Source: an uncultured Pseudomonas sp.
GTDB lineage: Bacteria; Pseudomonadota; Gammaproteobacteria; Pseudomonadales; Pseudomonadaceae
Assembly (NCBI GenBank): GCA_943912755.1
Contig: CALTWF010000007.1
Span: forward strand, 32,225 to 96,224
Length of the DNA stretch: 64,000 bases
Reading direction: 5' to 3'
Shown: positions 33,366 to 42,392 of the stretch, piece after piece
Layout: every line of letters begins with the position of its first letter
Position numbering within the stretch: position 1 is the stretch's first letter
Translations under genes and position numbers: made by a program
The notes under the pieces: generated by a model
Databases searched by the model: none
Told to the model about the DNA's origin: nothing
Seen by the model: the letters and a program-made list of their open reading frames with translations, nothing else

Positions 33366-34994
33366 TCAGCTGGCGCGACGTATTCGGTAACTGCCGTCGT
33401 CGAGCTTCTCCAGCGGGCTGGCTGCCGCCAGCAACTGCCGGGTGTAAGGGTGGCGCGGGTCATCGAAGACCTGTTCGCGGCTACCCACCTCGACCACCTC
33501 GCCCTGGTGCATCACCGCCACCCGGTGGGCGATGCGCTCCACCGCCGAGAGGTCGTGGGAGATGAACAGGCAGGCGAAGCCGTAACGCGCCTGGAGGCGT
33601 TCGAACAGTTCGAGGATCTGCTTCTGGATGGTCATGTCCAGGGCCGAGATCGGCTCGTCGGCGATCACCAGTTGCGGGTGGCGCACCAGTGCCCGGCCGA
33701 TCGCTACGCGCTGGCGCTGGCCACCGGACAACTGGTGCGGGAAGCGCTCGGCGAAGGCTTCCGGCAAACCGATATCGCGCATGGTCTGCGCCACCCGCTC
33801 GCGGCGCCCGGTGGCGCTCAGGCCAGGCTCGTGACGCAGCGGTTCGAGGAGGATCTCGCCGATGCGCATGCGCGGATCGAGGGACGAGAACGGGTCCTGG
33901 AAGATCATCTGGCATTGCAGGCGGTGGGTGCGATTGGCTGCCTTGAGGATGTCCACGCCCTTGAAACGGATCGCACCGGCACAGGGCTTGACCAGGCCGA
34001 CCAGCGAACGGCCGAGGGTGGTCTTGCCCGACCCGCTGCCGCCGACCAGGGCCAGGGTTTCACCCGGGGCGATACTCAGGCTGGCGGAATGCACCACCCG
34101 CTTGTACGCCCGCTTGCCCCAGAAATTGGCCGGTCCCGGGTGCTCGATGCACACCTGGTCGACCTCCACCAGCGGCCCATTGCTGGCCGGCAGCGGCGGC
34201 AATTCGCCCCGACGCGGCAGGGCTTCGAGCAACTGGCGGGTGTACTCGGCCTTGGGTGCCAGGAGGATATCGCCGATGGCGCCCTGCTCCACCGCCTGGC
34301 CCTGGCGCATCACCACCACCTTGTGGGCATAGCGTGCCACCAGCGACAGGTCGTGGCTGATGAACAGGATCGCCGTGCCCTGCTCGCGGGTCAGCTCCAG
34401 CATCAGCTCGATCACGTCCAGTTGCGCCAGGCAATCCAGGGCGGTGGTCGGCTCGTCGGCAATCAGCAGCTTGGGTCGCAACAACATCACCGAGGCCAGC
34501 ATGATCCGCTGGCGCATGCCGCCGGAGAACTGGTGCGGCCAGGAGTCCAGGCAGCGCTCGGCGTCGCGGATGCCGATGCGCTGGAGCATGTCCACGCAGC
34601 GCTGGTGGATCGCCGGCGGGTCGAGGTCGGTGTGCAGCTCCAGGGCTTCGGCCATCTGCCGGCCGATGGTCAGCGCCGGATTGAGCGAGACCATCGGCTC
34701 CTGGAACACCATGCCGATCTGCGCGCCACGGATGGCACGCAGGGCGCGGGCGTCGAGGCTGACCAGGTCGTGGCCCTGGAACTCCAGGCGACCGCCGCAG
34801 ACCTGCATCGGCAGCGGTAGCAGGCCGATGGCAGCGCGGGCGGCCATGGTCTTGCCGCTGCCGGACTCGCCGACCAGGGCGACGATCTCGCCCGGAGCCA
34901 TGTCGAAGCTCAGGCCGTCCACCGCCAGCGGGCCGTGCTCGCCGACGCGGATCTGCAGGTCACGTACCTGCAACAGGGAATTGGCGTGGGTCAT
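33366..34994 (-). CDS. ABC importer ATPase with two fused nucleotide-binding domains (DppD-DppF type)
   Basis: 542 residues carrying two complete ATPase modules. Module 1: GESGSGKT, FSGGMRQR, LLIADEPTTALD. Module 2: GGSGSGKT, LSGGQRQR, LVIADEPISALD. Each ends in the oligopeptide-type C-terminal extension (YTRQLLEALPR; HPYTRQLLAAASP). This is the fused GsiA/YejF-like form of the DppD and DppF ATPases. It energises the importer encoded by the three genes upstream. I choose the ATG at 34994, which has GAGGA at 7-8 bases; another ATG lies two codons earlier. Confidence 0.92.
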   Translation of the reverse strand: MTHANSLLQVRDLQIRVGEHGPLAVDGLSFDMAPGEIVALVGESGSGKTMAARAAIGLLPLPMQVCGGRLEFQGHDLVSLDARALRAIRGAQIGMVFQEPMVSLNPALTIGRQMAEALELHTDLDPPAIHQRCVDMLQRIGIRDAERCLDSWPHQFSGGMRQRIMLASVMLLRPKLLIADEPTTALDCLAQLDVIELMLELTREQGTAILFISHDLSLVARYAHKVVVMRQGQAVEQGAIGDILLAPKAEYTRQLLEALPRRGELPPLPASNGPLVEVDQVCIEHPGPANFWGKRAYKRVVHSASLSIAPGETLALVGGSGSGKTTLGRSLVGLVKPCAGAIRFKGVDILKAANRTHRLQCQMIFQDPFSSLDPRMRIGEILLEPLRHEPGLSATGRRERVAQTMRDIGLPEAFAERFPHQLSGGQRQRVAIGRALVRHPQLVIADEPISALDMTIQKQILELFERLQARYGFACLFISHDLSAVERIAHRVAVMHQGEVVEVGSREQVFDDPRHPYTRQLLAAASPLEKLDDGSYRIRRAS

Positions 34995-34996
34995 GG

Positions 34997-35872
34997 TCAT
35001 TTCCTCATGCGCGGGTCGAGACGATCGCGCAGGGCATCGCCGAACAGGTTGATGGCCAGCAGCGCCAGGCAGATGAACAGCCCGGGGAAGATGCCCAGCC
35101 AGCTCGCCGAAGCGATGTACGGCCGGCTGCTGGCGAGCATGTTGCCCCAGGTCGCCGCCGGTGGCGGCACGCCGAGGCCGAGGAAGCTCAGGGCGCTTTC
35201 CGAGAGCAGCGCCCAGCCGAACATGCTGGTGGCCAGCACGCACAGCGGGGCCAGGCAGTTGGGCGCGATATGGCGCAGCATGGTGTACAGCTCGGAGTTG
35301 CCGATCACCCGCGAGGCCTCGATGAACTCCAGCTCGCGCAGGGACAGCACGCTGCCGCGTACCACCCGCACCACCGACGGCGTGTAGGCGATGCCCAGGG
35401 CGAGGACGATGCCGTACTGGCTGGCGCCGATAATGGCCATGATGCCGAGGGCCATAAGGATGCCGGGAAACGCCAGTAGCGCGTCGTTGCACATCATCAG
35501 CAAACGGTCGGTCCAGCCACGCAGGTAGCCGGCGAGCATGCCGATCAGGGTGCCGGCGAACACCGCGAACGACACCGCCAGCAGGCTGATCCACAGGCTG
35601 GTGCGGGCGCCGATCAGCAAGCGGCTGAACACGTCGCGGCCGAACTCGTCGGTACCCAGCCAGTGCAGCGCCGAAGGTGCCTGCAAGCGCGACAGCAGGT
35701 CGATGCGCAGCGGGTCGAACGGCGTCCAGACCAGGCCGAGCAAGGCCAGCAGGACCAGCAGCGCGAGCAGCGTGGCGCCGATCAGCGCATTGGCCGGTGG
35801 CCAGGCCCGCGGCGCCTTGCGCGGCGTCGCGGCGGGCGCGGCCAGCGGCGCCAGGGAGGGTTTCGAACTCAT
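34997..35872 (-). CDS. ABC importer permease (DppC type)
   Basis: 291 residues with six hydrophobic segments. The N-terminal region has LHWLGTDEFGRDVFSRLL, the standard DppC/OppC sequence, and the EAA loop reads ASRVIGNSELYTMLRHIAPN. Start MSSKPSLAPL overlaps the DppB-type gene stop by 4 bp, and its own stop adjoins the ATPase start. It forms the inner-membrane channel with the DppB-type protein. Confidence 0.92.
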   Translation of the reverse strand: MSSKPSLAPLAAPAATPRKAPRAWPPANALIGATLLALLVLLALLGLVWTPFDPLRIDLLSRLQAPSALHWLGTDEFGRDVFSRLLIGARTSLWISLLAVSFAVFAGTLIGMLAGYLRGWTDRLLMMCNDALLAFPGILMALGIMAIIGASQYGIVLALGIAYTPSVVRVVRGSVLSLRELEFIEASRVIGNSELYTMLRHIAPNCLAPLCVLATSMFGWALLSESALSFLGLGVPPPAATWGNMLASSRPYIASASWLGIFPGLFICLALLAINLFGDALRDRLDPRMRK

Positions 35873-36810
35873 AACTTCACCCTTGGATCGAACAGTGGGT
35901 AGAGCAGATCGACGAACAGGTTGACCAGCACATAGACGAAGGTGATCAGCAGCAGGCAGCCCTGCAGCACCGGGTAGTCGCGGGCGAAGATCGCATCGAC
36001 CATCAGCCGGCCGATGCCCGGCAGGGTGAACACCGTTTCCAGTACCGCGATGCCGCCCAGCAGGTTGCCGAGGATCAGGCCGACCAAGGTCCAGGTCGGG
36101 GCGAAGGCATTGCGCAGGGCATGCCGCCACAGCACCGCACGCTCCGACAGGCCCTTGGCCCGGGCATGGGCGATGTACTCCAGGCGCAACACCTCGATGG
36201 TGCTGGCCCGGGCCATGCGGGTGATGGCGCCGACTTCCACCAGGGTCAGGGTGACGATCGGCAGCACCAGGTAGCTCAACGCCTGCCAGGGGTCCTGGGC
36301 GAAGCTGACGTAGCCCACCACCGGCAGCCAGCCGAGCTTGATGCCGAAGGCATAGAGCAGCAGCAGGCCGAGCCAGAAGCTGGGGATCGACAGCAGCAGC
36401 GTGGCGCTCATGACCAGGCCCAGATCGAGGGCGCTGTTCTGCTTCCACGCTGCCAGCAGGCCCACCGGCACCGCGATCAGGGTCGCCAGCAGCACCGCCA
36501 CCAGGACGATGCCGGCACTGACCGCGAAGCGTTCGAGGATCAGCGGCAGCACCGCTTCGCGGGTACTGATGGAGAAGCCCAGGTCACCGCTGAGCACCGC
36601 CTTGAACCAGATCAGGAACTGGGTCACCAGCGAATGATCCAGGCCCAGGGTGGCGCGCATGTCGGCCAGGCTCTGCGGGTCGGCCATATCGCCGAGCATG
36701 AGCAGCGCCGGGTCGCCGGGCACCAGGCGGATCAGGGCGAATACCATCAGCGAGATCAGCAGCAGGGTCGGCACCGCCATGCCAAGTTTTTGCAGGATAA
36801 AGCGCAGCAT
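35869..36810 (-). CDS. ABC importer permease (DppB type)
   Basis: 313 residues: MLRFILQKLGMAVPTLLLIS and FALIRLVPGDPALLMLG are the usual DppB/OppB start, and the EAA loop is HARAKGLSERAVLWRHALRN. It starts 13 bp after the binding-protein gene. Translational coupling to the DppC-type gene is implied by the ATGA overlap. Confidence 0.92.
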   Translation of the reverse strand: MLRFILQKLGMAVPTLLLISLMVFALIRLVPGDPALLMLGDMADPQSLADMRATLGLDHSLVTQFLIWFKAVLSGDLGFSISTREAVLPLILERFAVSAGIVLVAVLLATLIAVPVGLLAAWKQNSALDLGLVMSATLLLSIPSFWLGLLLLYAFGIKLGWLPVVGYVSFAQDPWQALSYLVLPIVTLTLVEVGAITRMARASTIEVLRLEYIAHARAKGLSERAVLWRHALRNAFAPTWTLVGLILGNLLGGIAVLETVFTLPGIGRLMVDAIFARDYPVLQGCLLLITFVYVLVNLFVDLLYPLFDPRVKL

Positions 36811-36823
36811 CGTCCGGCCCGCC

Positions 36824-38404
36824 CTACTTCGCCGCGAGGCTGACGCCCCACAACCGCGGCTTGGCCACCGGCCAGGAGTGATAGCCACGGGTGCTGTCGC
36901 GCAGCGCGCCGATGACCGTGCCGTTGTAGATGATCACCATCGGCGTGTCCTCGATCATCATCTGGTGCAGACGGTCGAACAGCGCCTGGCGCTTGGCCGT
37001 GTCGTTCTCGCGCACCGCCTCGCGCAGCAGCGCCTGTGCCTGCGGGTTGTCCCAGACCTTGCGCGGCTCCTTGCTCTTGTCGCCCATCAGCGAGTCGAAG
37101 CCCAACGCCGGGTCGAGGCGCGACGAGTAGGAGAACGACATCATCTGGTAGTTGCCGCTCTGGTAGCGCTCCAGCTGGGTGCCCCATTCCAGGGTTTCCA
37201 TCTGGATATTCAGGCCGCTGGCCTGGGCCATGGCCTGGCTGAGCACACCCATGTCGAACATCTGCTGGTAGCGCTTGTTGACGATCATCCTGATCGGCTG
37301 GCCTTTGTAGCCGGCCTCCTTGAGTAGGCGCCGGGCCTCCTCGGGGTCGTAGCGGTAGCCCTGTTTCGCCACTTCGTCATGGAAGGCGCTGGTCTGCGGG
37401 ATCGCCGAGTTGTTCGGCTGCGACAGACCGTTGGACAGCGCCGTGACCATCTGCCCGTAGTCCAGTGAATGCGCGATGGCCTGGCGGATGCGCACGTCCT
37501 TGAGCAGCGGGTCGTTGGTCTGGAACAGCAAGCCGCAGATGGCCATGATCGGGCTGACCGAGACCTGGATGCCCGGTACCGCCTTGAGCTCCTGGGCGTC
37601 GCTGGCGGTGACGTCGGGCAGCAGGTCGACGTTGTTCGACAGCAGCGCGGCCTTGGCCGAGGACGGGTCGGGGATGATCATGAAACGCAGGTTGTCGACC
37701 AGTGCCTGCTTGTTGCCGGTGAAGCCGTCCGGGCCGGCTTCGGCGCGGGCGCTGTAGTCCTTGAAGCGCGCCAGGCGCACGTACTGCCCCGGTTTCCATT
37801 CGGTGAAGGTGAACGGCCCGGTGCCCACCGGCGCCTTCCAGCTGCCGTCGGCGGCCAGCGAATCCGGATGCAGGATGCCCGCACCGCCACAGTCGGGGCG
37901 CGACATCGAGGCGAGGAACAGCGCGTTGGGCTGGTCGAGGGTGAACACCACGGTACGCGGGTCCGGGGTGTCGATGGCGACGATCTTCGCCCCGCCGCGG
38001 CCGTCGAACTCGGGCAGGCAGCGCCATTGGGTCTTTGGATCGAGGTAGCGCTGCCAGGTCCACTTCACCTCGGCCGAGCTCAGGGTCGCGCCGTTATGGA
38101 AATGCACGCCGTCGCGCAGGGTAAAGCGGTAGGTCAGACCATCGTCGGACACGTCCACGGCGCTGGCCAGCAGCGGCCCGACCGAAGCGTCCTCGCGGTG
38201 GGCGACCAGGCCCTCGACCACATGCAGGATCACCGTATCGGTGTTTTCGTCACGGTTGACGCCAGGTTCGGTGCTGCGGATATCGGCCCCCAGGCCAACG
38301 CGCAGGGTGGTATCGGCCAAGGCCGGCTGGGCCAGCACGCCAAGGGCCGCAAGGCTCGCAACCCGCAGGCTGCGGGCAAGGGAAGGACTATGGAAGCGAT
38401 GCAC
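36824..38404 (-). CDS. ABC importer periplasmic binding protein (SBP family 5)
   Basis: 526 residues. Signal peptide of ~30 residues (SLRVASLAALGVLAQPALA cut before DTTLRV). The family 5 signature is seen in YRFTLRDGVHFHNGATLSSAEVKWTWQRY. It delivers a peptide or other medium-size solute to the DppB/DppC-type permease encoded next to it. First gene of the importer operon; the promoter lies in the AT-rich stretch 38405-38600. Confidence 0.92.
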   Translation of the reverse strand: MHRFHSPSLARSLRVASLAALGVLAQPALADTTLRVGLGADIRSTEPGVNRDENTDTVILHVVEGLVAHREDASVGPLLASAVDVSDDGLTYRFTLRDGVHFHNGATLSSAEVKWTWQRYLDPKTQWRCLPEFDGRGGAKIVAIDTPDPRTVVFTLDQPNALFLASMSRPDCGGAGILHPDSLAADGSWKAPVGTGPFTFTEWKPGQYVRLARFKDYSARAEAGPDGFTGNKQALVDNLRFMIIPDPSSAKAALLSNNVDLLPDVTASDAQELKAVPGIQVSVSPIMAICGLLFQTNDPLLKDVRIRQAIAHSLDYGQMVTALSNGLSQPNNSAIPQTSAFHDEVAKQGYRYDPEEARRLLKEAGYKGQPIRMIVNKRYQQMFDMGVLSQAMAQASGLNIQMETLEWGTQLERYQSGNYQMMSFSYSSRLDPALGFDSLMGDKSKEPRKVWDNPQAQALLREAVRENDTAKRQALFDRLHQMMIEDTPMVIIYNGTVIGALRDSTRGYHSWPVAKPRLWGVSLAAK

Positions 38405-38864
38405 GGGAGAGGTTCTCCTTCGCTGAAGGACCGGTCATGGCAGGCCCGGCCTAAAGGTTCTGATCATATCGTTGTTGTTGTGGCCTGATGGGGATCAGTG
38501 CCAGGCGATTTTGTTTTTTTCAATTCGCCGAGACATATTTGCAGCGTGCATCGACTTTGTAAATGTTTTTTTATGAATTAAAAAACATAGAAAAATACAT
38601 TGATGCCGTTGGGCGGTAGACCCGGGATCAGGTGGGGATGGAAAGGGCACGACGGGAAGGCTTCAGGCCAGACGCAGGACCTGTGGGGGATTCCATGGTG
38701 GCAGACAAGCAGATTGATGTTGTGACTGCTGGCCTCATCGCCGGCAACGCCGGCTCCCACAGGTTACCGGGCCAGCCGCATGACCCAGGCCAGTCACAGA
38801 ACCTGTGGGAGCTGGCATTGTCAGGACGCCGAACCGCAGCGATGAGGCCCTAACAGACGCCCCC
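38405..38864. other. AT-rich promoter region plus BIME
   Basis: 460 bp without a gene. Bases ~38500-38600 are unusually AT-rich and contain the dyad ATGTTTTTT (38563-38571) / AAAAAACAT (38580-38588), probably part of the importer promoter on the minus strand. Bases 38680-38850 are REP sequence, including the 69-bp segment shared with 22846-22914. Confidence 0.65.
38680..38850. repeat. BIME with 69-bp segment shared with another locus
   Basis: REP arms (GCCGGCTCCCAC, CTGTGGGAGCTGGC) plus a spacer that repeats 22846-22914 with only 5 mismatches in 69, evidence of copying of a composite element and not just of single REP units. Confidence 0.8.
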
Positions 38865-39623
38865 TCACTCCCAACCTTGCAAACGCATGGTCGCGCGCAC
38901 CAGTCGCTGCTCCTCCTGCTCGATCTCGCGCAGGTTGTCGCGGATGCTGCCGAGATGTTCCCGCGCCGCGCGCTGCGCCTGATCGGGCAATTGCTCCATG
39001 ACCGCGTGGTACAGCCGCGAGTGCTGACGGTCGATCTGGCGTTTTTGCGCCGGGCGGCAGTAGAGGTTGTTCACCGAAGCGAACACGGTGCTGAGCATCA
39101 GCTCGTTGAGCCCCTGCAGGGTGTGCACCAGCACCGGGTTGTGCGAGGCCTCGCTGATCGCCCGGTGGAACGCATGATCGAGACGGGCCTGCTCGCGGGC
39201 ATCCTGCTCGGTGGAGGCGACCATTTCATCGAAGCGGCGCTTGATCAGCAGGCGGTCGACATCGGTGGCGCGCAACGCCGCCAGGCGCGCCGACTCGCCT
39301 TCCAGCAGGGCACGCACTTCAAGCAGGTCGAACAGGGTGCGCGGCTGCGAGGCGAACAGGTGCATCAGCGGCGTGGTGTCCTCGGCGCGGCTCAGATCGG
39401 CAACGTAGGAGCCGCGGCCATGCTCGGTTTCGACGATGCCGCGCCCGCGCAAAATGCGCAGCCCCTCGCGCAGGGCCGAGCGCGAACAGCCCAGCTTGTC
39501 CACCAGGCGCCGCTCCGAGGGCAAGGCCTGGCCGACCTTGAGCACACCATCGACGATCAGCTTTTCGATACGTTCGGCCACCTGATCGGCGACCTGGGTC
39601 TTGCCCGGGGTGGAATCGGCCAT
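38865..39623 (-). CDS. glcC: GntR/FCD regulator of glycolate operon
   Basis: 252 residues. Winged HTH at ~10-75 (RIEKLIVDGVLKVGQALPSE, GCSRSALREGLRILRGRGIV) and an FCD ligand domain with DLLEVRALLEGESA and LDHAFHRAISEASHN, supplying the Asp/His metal ligands typical of FadR-like sensors. Start MADSTPGKTQ; upstream in-frame ATG would be 44 residues earlier. It is divergent from glcD, the same arrangement as glcC in enterobacteria, and the gap holds two TGGT-N3-ACCA sites of the FadR/PdhR/LldR type. Presumably senses glycolate. Confidence 0.88.
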   Translation of the reverse strand: MADSTPGKTQVADQVAERIEKLIVDGVLKVGQALPSERRLVDKLGCSRSALREGLRILRGRGIVETEHGRGSYVADLSRAEDTTPLMHLFASQPRTLFDLLEVRALLEGESARLAALRATDVDRLLIKRRFDEMVASTEQDAREQARLDHAFHRAISEASHNPVLVHTLQGLNELMLSTVFASVNNLYCRPAQKRQIDRQHSRLYHAVMEQLPDQAQRAAREHLGSIRDNLREIEQEEQRLVRATMRLQGWE

Positions 39624-39639
39624 GAGAAGACACTCCAGG

Positions 39640-39654
39640 ACTGGTAGGACCAGT
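39640..39654. promoter_or_regulatory. GlcC operator candidate, site 1
   Basis: ACTGGTAGGACCAGT, a perfect inverted repeat (6-bp arms, 3-base centre), 17 bp upstream of the glcC start. Same sequence as site 2. The TGGT-N3-ACCA core is the known FadR/PdhR/LldR-type operator form. Confidence 0.8.
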
Positions 39655-39736
39655 ACGATTTTTCTTATGAATTGTTCCCGGAGTGTATCGGCACAATCAC
39701 CGTAGTAGCGATCTTCTGCGCGCAACCCGGCAACAA

Positions 39737-39751
39737 ACTGGTAGGACCAGT
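39737..39751. promoter_or_regulatory. GlcC operator candidate, site 2
   Basis: Identical 15-bp palindrome ACTGGTAGGACCAGT, 97 bp from site 1 and 84 bp before the glcD start. Two identical sites near the ends of the divergent promoter suggest joint control of glcC and glcDEFG, possibly through looping. Confidence 0.8.
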
Positions 39752-39834
39752 CCATTCAGGCATCGACCTGCCCTGCTCCTCCCGCGCAGTCTGCAAGGCG
39801 TTCAGCCAATAACAAGAAATGGACGCCCGAACCG

Positions 39835-41334
39835 ATGAATATCCTCTACGACGAGCGGGTCGACGGGGCCCTGCCCGAGGTCGACAAGCCCAGGCTGCTG
39901 AGCCAGCTGCGCCAGGCCCTGCCCGACCTGGAAATCCTCCATAGCGCCGAAGACCTGCGCCCCTACGAGTGCGACGGCCTGTCCGCGTACCGCGTGGTGC
40001 CGCTGCTGGTGGTGCTGCCGGAGCGCCTGGAACAGGTACAGACCCTGCTGCGCCTGTGCCACGCCGAGCAGGTGCCGGTGGTGGCCCGGGGTGCCGGCAC
40101 CGGCTTGTCCGGCGGCGCCCTGCCCCTGGAAAAAGGCATCCTGCTGGTGATGGCACGCTTCAACCGCATCATCGAGGTCAACCCCGAGGGGCGCTTCGCC
40201 CGGGTCCAGCCCGGGGTACGCAACCTGGCGATCTCTCAGGCCGCCGCGCCCCATGGCCTGTACTACGCCCCCGATCCGTCGTCACAGATCGCCTGCTCGA
40301 TTGGCGGCAATGTCGCCGAGAACGCCGGCGGCGTGCATTGCCTGAAATACGGGCTGACCGTACACAACCTGCTGCGCGTCGACATCCTCACCGTCGAGGG
40401 CGAGCACCTGACCCTGGGCAGCGACGCCCTGGATTGCCCCGGCTTCGATCTGCTGGCGCTGTTCACCGGCTCCGAGGGCATGCTCGGCATCGTCACCGAG
40501 GTCACCGTCAAGCTGCTGCCCAAGCCCCAGGTGGCGCGGGTGCTGCTGGCCAGTTTCGACTCGGTGGAACAGGCCGGGCGCGCGGTGGCCGATATCATCG
40601 GTGCCGGCATCATCCCCGGGGGCCTGGAGATGATGGACAACCTGTCGATCCGTGCCGCCGAGGACTTTATCCACGCCGGCTACCCGGTGGACGCCGCGGC
40701 CATGCTGCTGTGCGAGCTGGACGGCGTCGAGGCGGACGTGCACGAGGACTGCGAGCGGGTCGACCGCGTGCTGCGCCAGGCCGGCGCCAGCGACGTGCGC
40801 CTGGCCCGGGACGAAGCCGAGCGCGGGCGTTTCTGGGCGGGGCGCAAGAATGCCTTTCCTGCGGTCGGGCGGATCTCCCCGGACTACTACTGCATGGACG
40901 GCACCATCCCGCGCCGTGAGCTGCCGGCGGTGCTGCGCGGCATCGAGGAACTGTCGCGCCAGTTCGGCCTGCGCGTGGCCAACGTGTTCCATGCCGGCGA
41001 CGGCAACATGCACCCGCTGATCCTCTTCGATGCCAACCAGCCCGGCGAACTGGAGCGGGCCGAGGCCCTCGGCGCGAAGATCCTCGAACTGTGCGTGGCG
41101 GTGGGCGGCAGCATCACCGGCGAGCACGGCGTCGGCCGGGAAAAGATCAACCAGATGTGCGCCCAGTTCAGCAGCGACGAGATCACCCTGTTCCACGCCG
41201 TGAAGCATGCCTTCGATCCCCGGGGCCTGCTCAATCCCGGCAAGAACATCCCCACCCTGCACCGCTGCGCCGAGTTTGGCTCGATGCATATCCACCAGGG
41301 AAAACTGCCCTTTCCGGAACTGGAGCGCTTCTGA
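39835..41334 (+). CDS. glcD: Glycolate oxidase subunit GlcD (FAD-linked)
   Basis: 499 residues, the expected GlcD size. The FAD-binding type 4 domain shows VPVVARGAGTGLSGGALPLE and YYAPDPSSQIACSIGGNVAENAGG; the C-terminal domain ends in GSITGEHGVGREKI and FDPRGLLNPGKNIP. With GlcE and GlcF it oxidises glycolate (and D-lactate) to glyoxylate at the membrane, feeding electrons to the respiratory chain. First gene of the operon; its TGA shares a base with the glcE ATG. Confidence 0.96.
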   Translation: MNILYDERVDGALPEVDKPRLLSQLRQALPDLEILHSAEDLRPYECDGLSAYRVVPLLVVLPERLEQVQTLLRLCHAEQVPVVARGAGTGLSGGALPLEKGILLVMARFNRIIEVNPEGRFARVQPGVRNLAISQAAAPHGLYYAPDPSSQIACSIGGNVAENAGGVHCLKYGLTVHNLLRVDILTVEGEHLTLGSDALDCPGFDLLALFTGSEGMLGIVTEVTVKLLPKPQVARVLLASFDSVEQAGRAVADIIGAGIIPGGLEMMDNLSIRAAEDFIHAGYPVDAAAMLLCELDGVEADVHEDCERVDRVLRQAGASDVRLARDEAERGRFWAGRKNAFPAVGRISPDYYCMDGTIPRRELPAVLRGIEELSRQFGLRVANVFHAGDGNMHPLILFDANQPGELERAEALGAKILELCVAVGGSITGEHGVGREKINQMCAQFSSDEITLFHAVKHAFDPRGLLNPGKNIPTLHRCAEFGSMHIHQGKLPFPELERF

Positions 41335-42386
41335 TGAGCATCGATCACGATCACGCCACGGCCCTGCTGGAACAGGTCAACCACGCCTTGAACCATGGCG
41401 TCGCCCTGCGCATCCAGGGTAGCGACAGCAAGGCGTTGCTAGGGCGCCCGGTGCAGGGCGAGGTACTGGACACCCGCAGTCACCGCGGCATCGTCAGCTA
41501 CGACCCCACCGAGCTGGTGCTGAGCGCCCGCGCCGGTACGCCGCTGGCGGAAATCGAGGCGGCGCTGGAGGAAAAAGGCCAGATGCTGCCCTTCGAGCCG
41601 CCGCACTTCGGCCCCGGCGCCACCCTCGGCGGCGCCATCGCCAGCGGCCTGTCGGGACCGCGCCGGCCGTGGGCCGGATCGGCACGCGACCATGTGCTCG
41701 GCACCCGCCTGATCACCGGCCACGGCAAACTGCTGCGCTTTGGCGGCGAGGTGATGAAGAACGTCGCCGGCTACGACCTGTCGCGCCTGCTGGCGGGCAG
41801 CTTCGGCTGCCTCGGCGTGCTTGCCGAGGTGTCGCTCAAGGTGCTGCCCAAGCCGCGCACCTGCGTCAGCCTGAAACTGCCGATGGGCGCCGCCGAGGCC
41901 CTCTGCGAGCTGGCCGAATGGGGCCAGCAGCCGCTGCCGATCAGCGCCGCCTGCCACCAGGGCGAACATCTGCACCTGCGCCTTGAAGGTGGCGCGGGCT
42001 CGGTGAAGTCCGCCTGCCAGCGCCTTGGCGGCGAACACATCGACAGCGGCTACTGGATGCAGTTGCGCGAGCAGCGCTTGTCATTCTTCGCCAGCGAACA
42101 ACCGCTATGGCGCCTGTCCCTGCCCAACAACAGCCCGTGCCTGGATCTACCCGGCGAACAATTGCTCGACTGGGGCGGAGCGCAACGCTGGCTGCTGAGC
42201 GATGCGCCGGCCGAGGAGATTCGCCGGGTGGTGAGCGCGGCAGGCGGCCATGCGACCCGCTACGGCACCCACGAAACACCGTTCCAGCCCTTGCCCGCGC
42301 TGCTCCTGCACTACCACCGGAACCTAAAAAAGCAGCTCGATCCCCAGGGCATCTTCAACCCTGGCCGACTGTATGCGGAGGTCTGA
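41334..42386 (+). CDS. glcE: Glycolate oxidase subunit GlcE
   Basis: 350 residues, a shorter paralogue of GlcD: FAD-binding region PHFGPGATLGGAIASGLSGP and KNVAGYDLSRLLAGSFGCLG. It completes the GlcDEF complex. Start overlaps glcD (TGATG), and glcF follows after 6 bp, so the three subunits are translated together. Confidence 0.95.
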   Translation: MSIDHDHATALLEQVNHALNHGVALRIQGSDSKALLGRPVQGEVLDTRSHRGIVSYDPTELVLSARAGTPLAEIEAALEEKGQMLPFEPPHFGPGATLGGAIASGLSGPRRPWAGSARDHVLGTRLITGHGKLLRFGGEVMKNVAGYDLSRLLAGSFGCLGVLAEVSLKVLPKPRTCVSLKLPMGAAEALCELAEWGQQPLPISAACHQGEHLHLRLEGGAGSVKSACQRLGGEHIDSGYWMQLREQRLSFFASEQPLWRLSLPNNSPCLDLPGEQLLDWGGAQRWLLSDAPAEEIRRVVSAAGGHATRYGTHETPFQPLPALLLHYHRNLKKQLDPQGIFNPGRLYAEV

Positions 42387-42392
42387 AACGCC

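Noticed and set aside
33366..35594. Longer start for the fused ABC ATPase (742 codons)
   Set aside because: The extra 200 codons overlap the DppC-type permease gene in another frame; the ATG at 34994 has a good ribosome-binding site.
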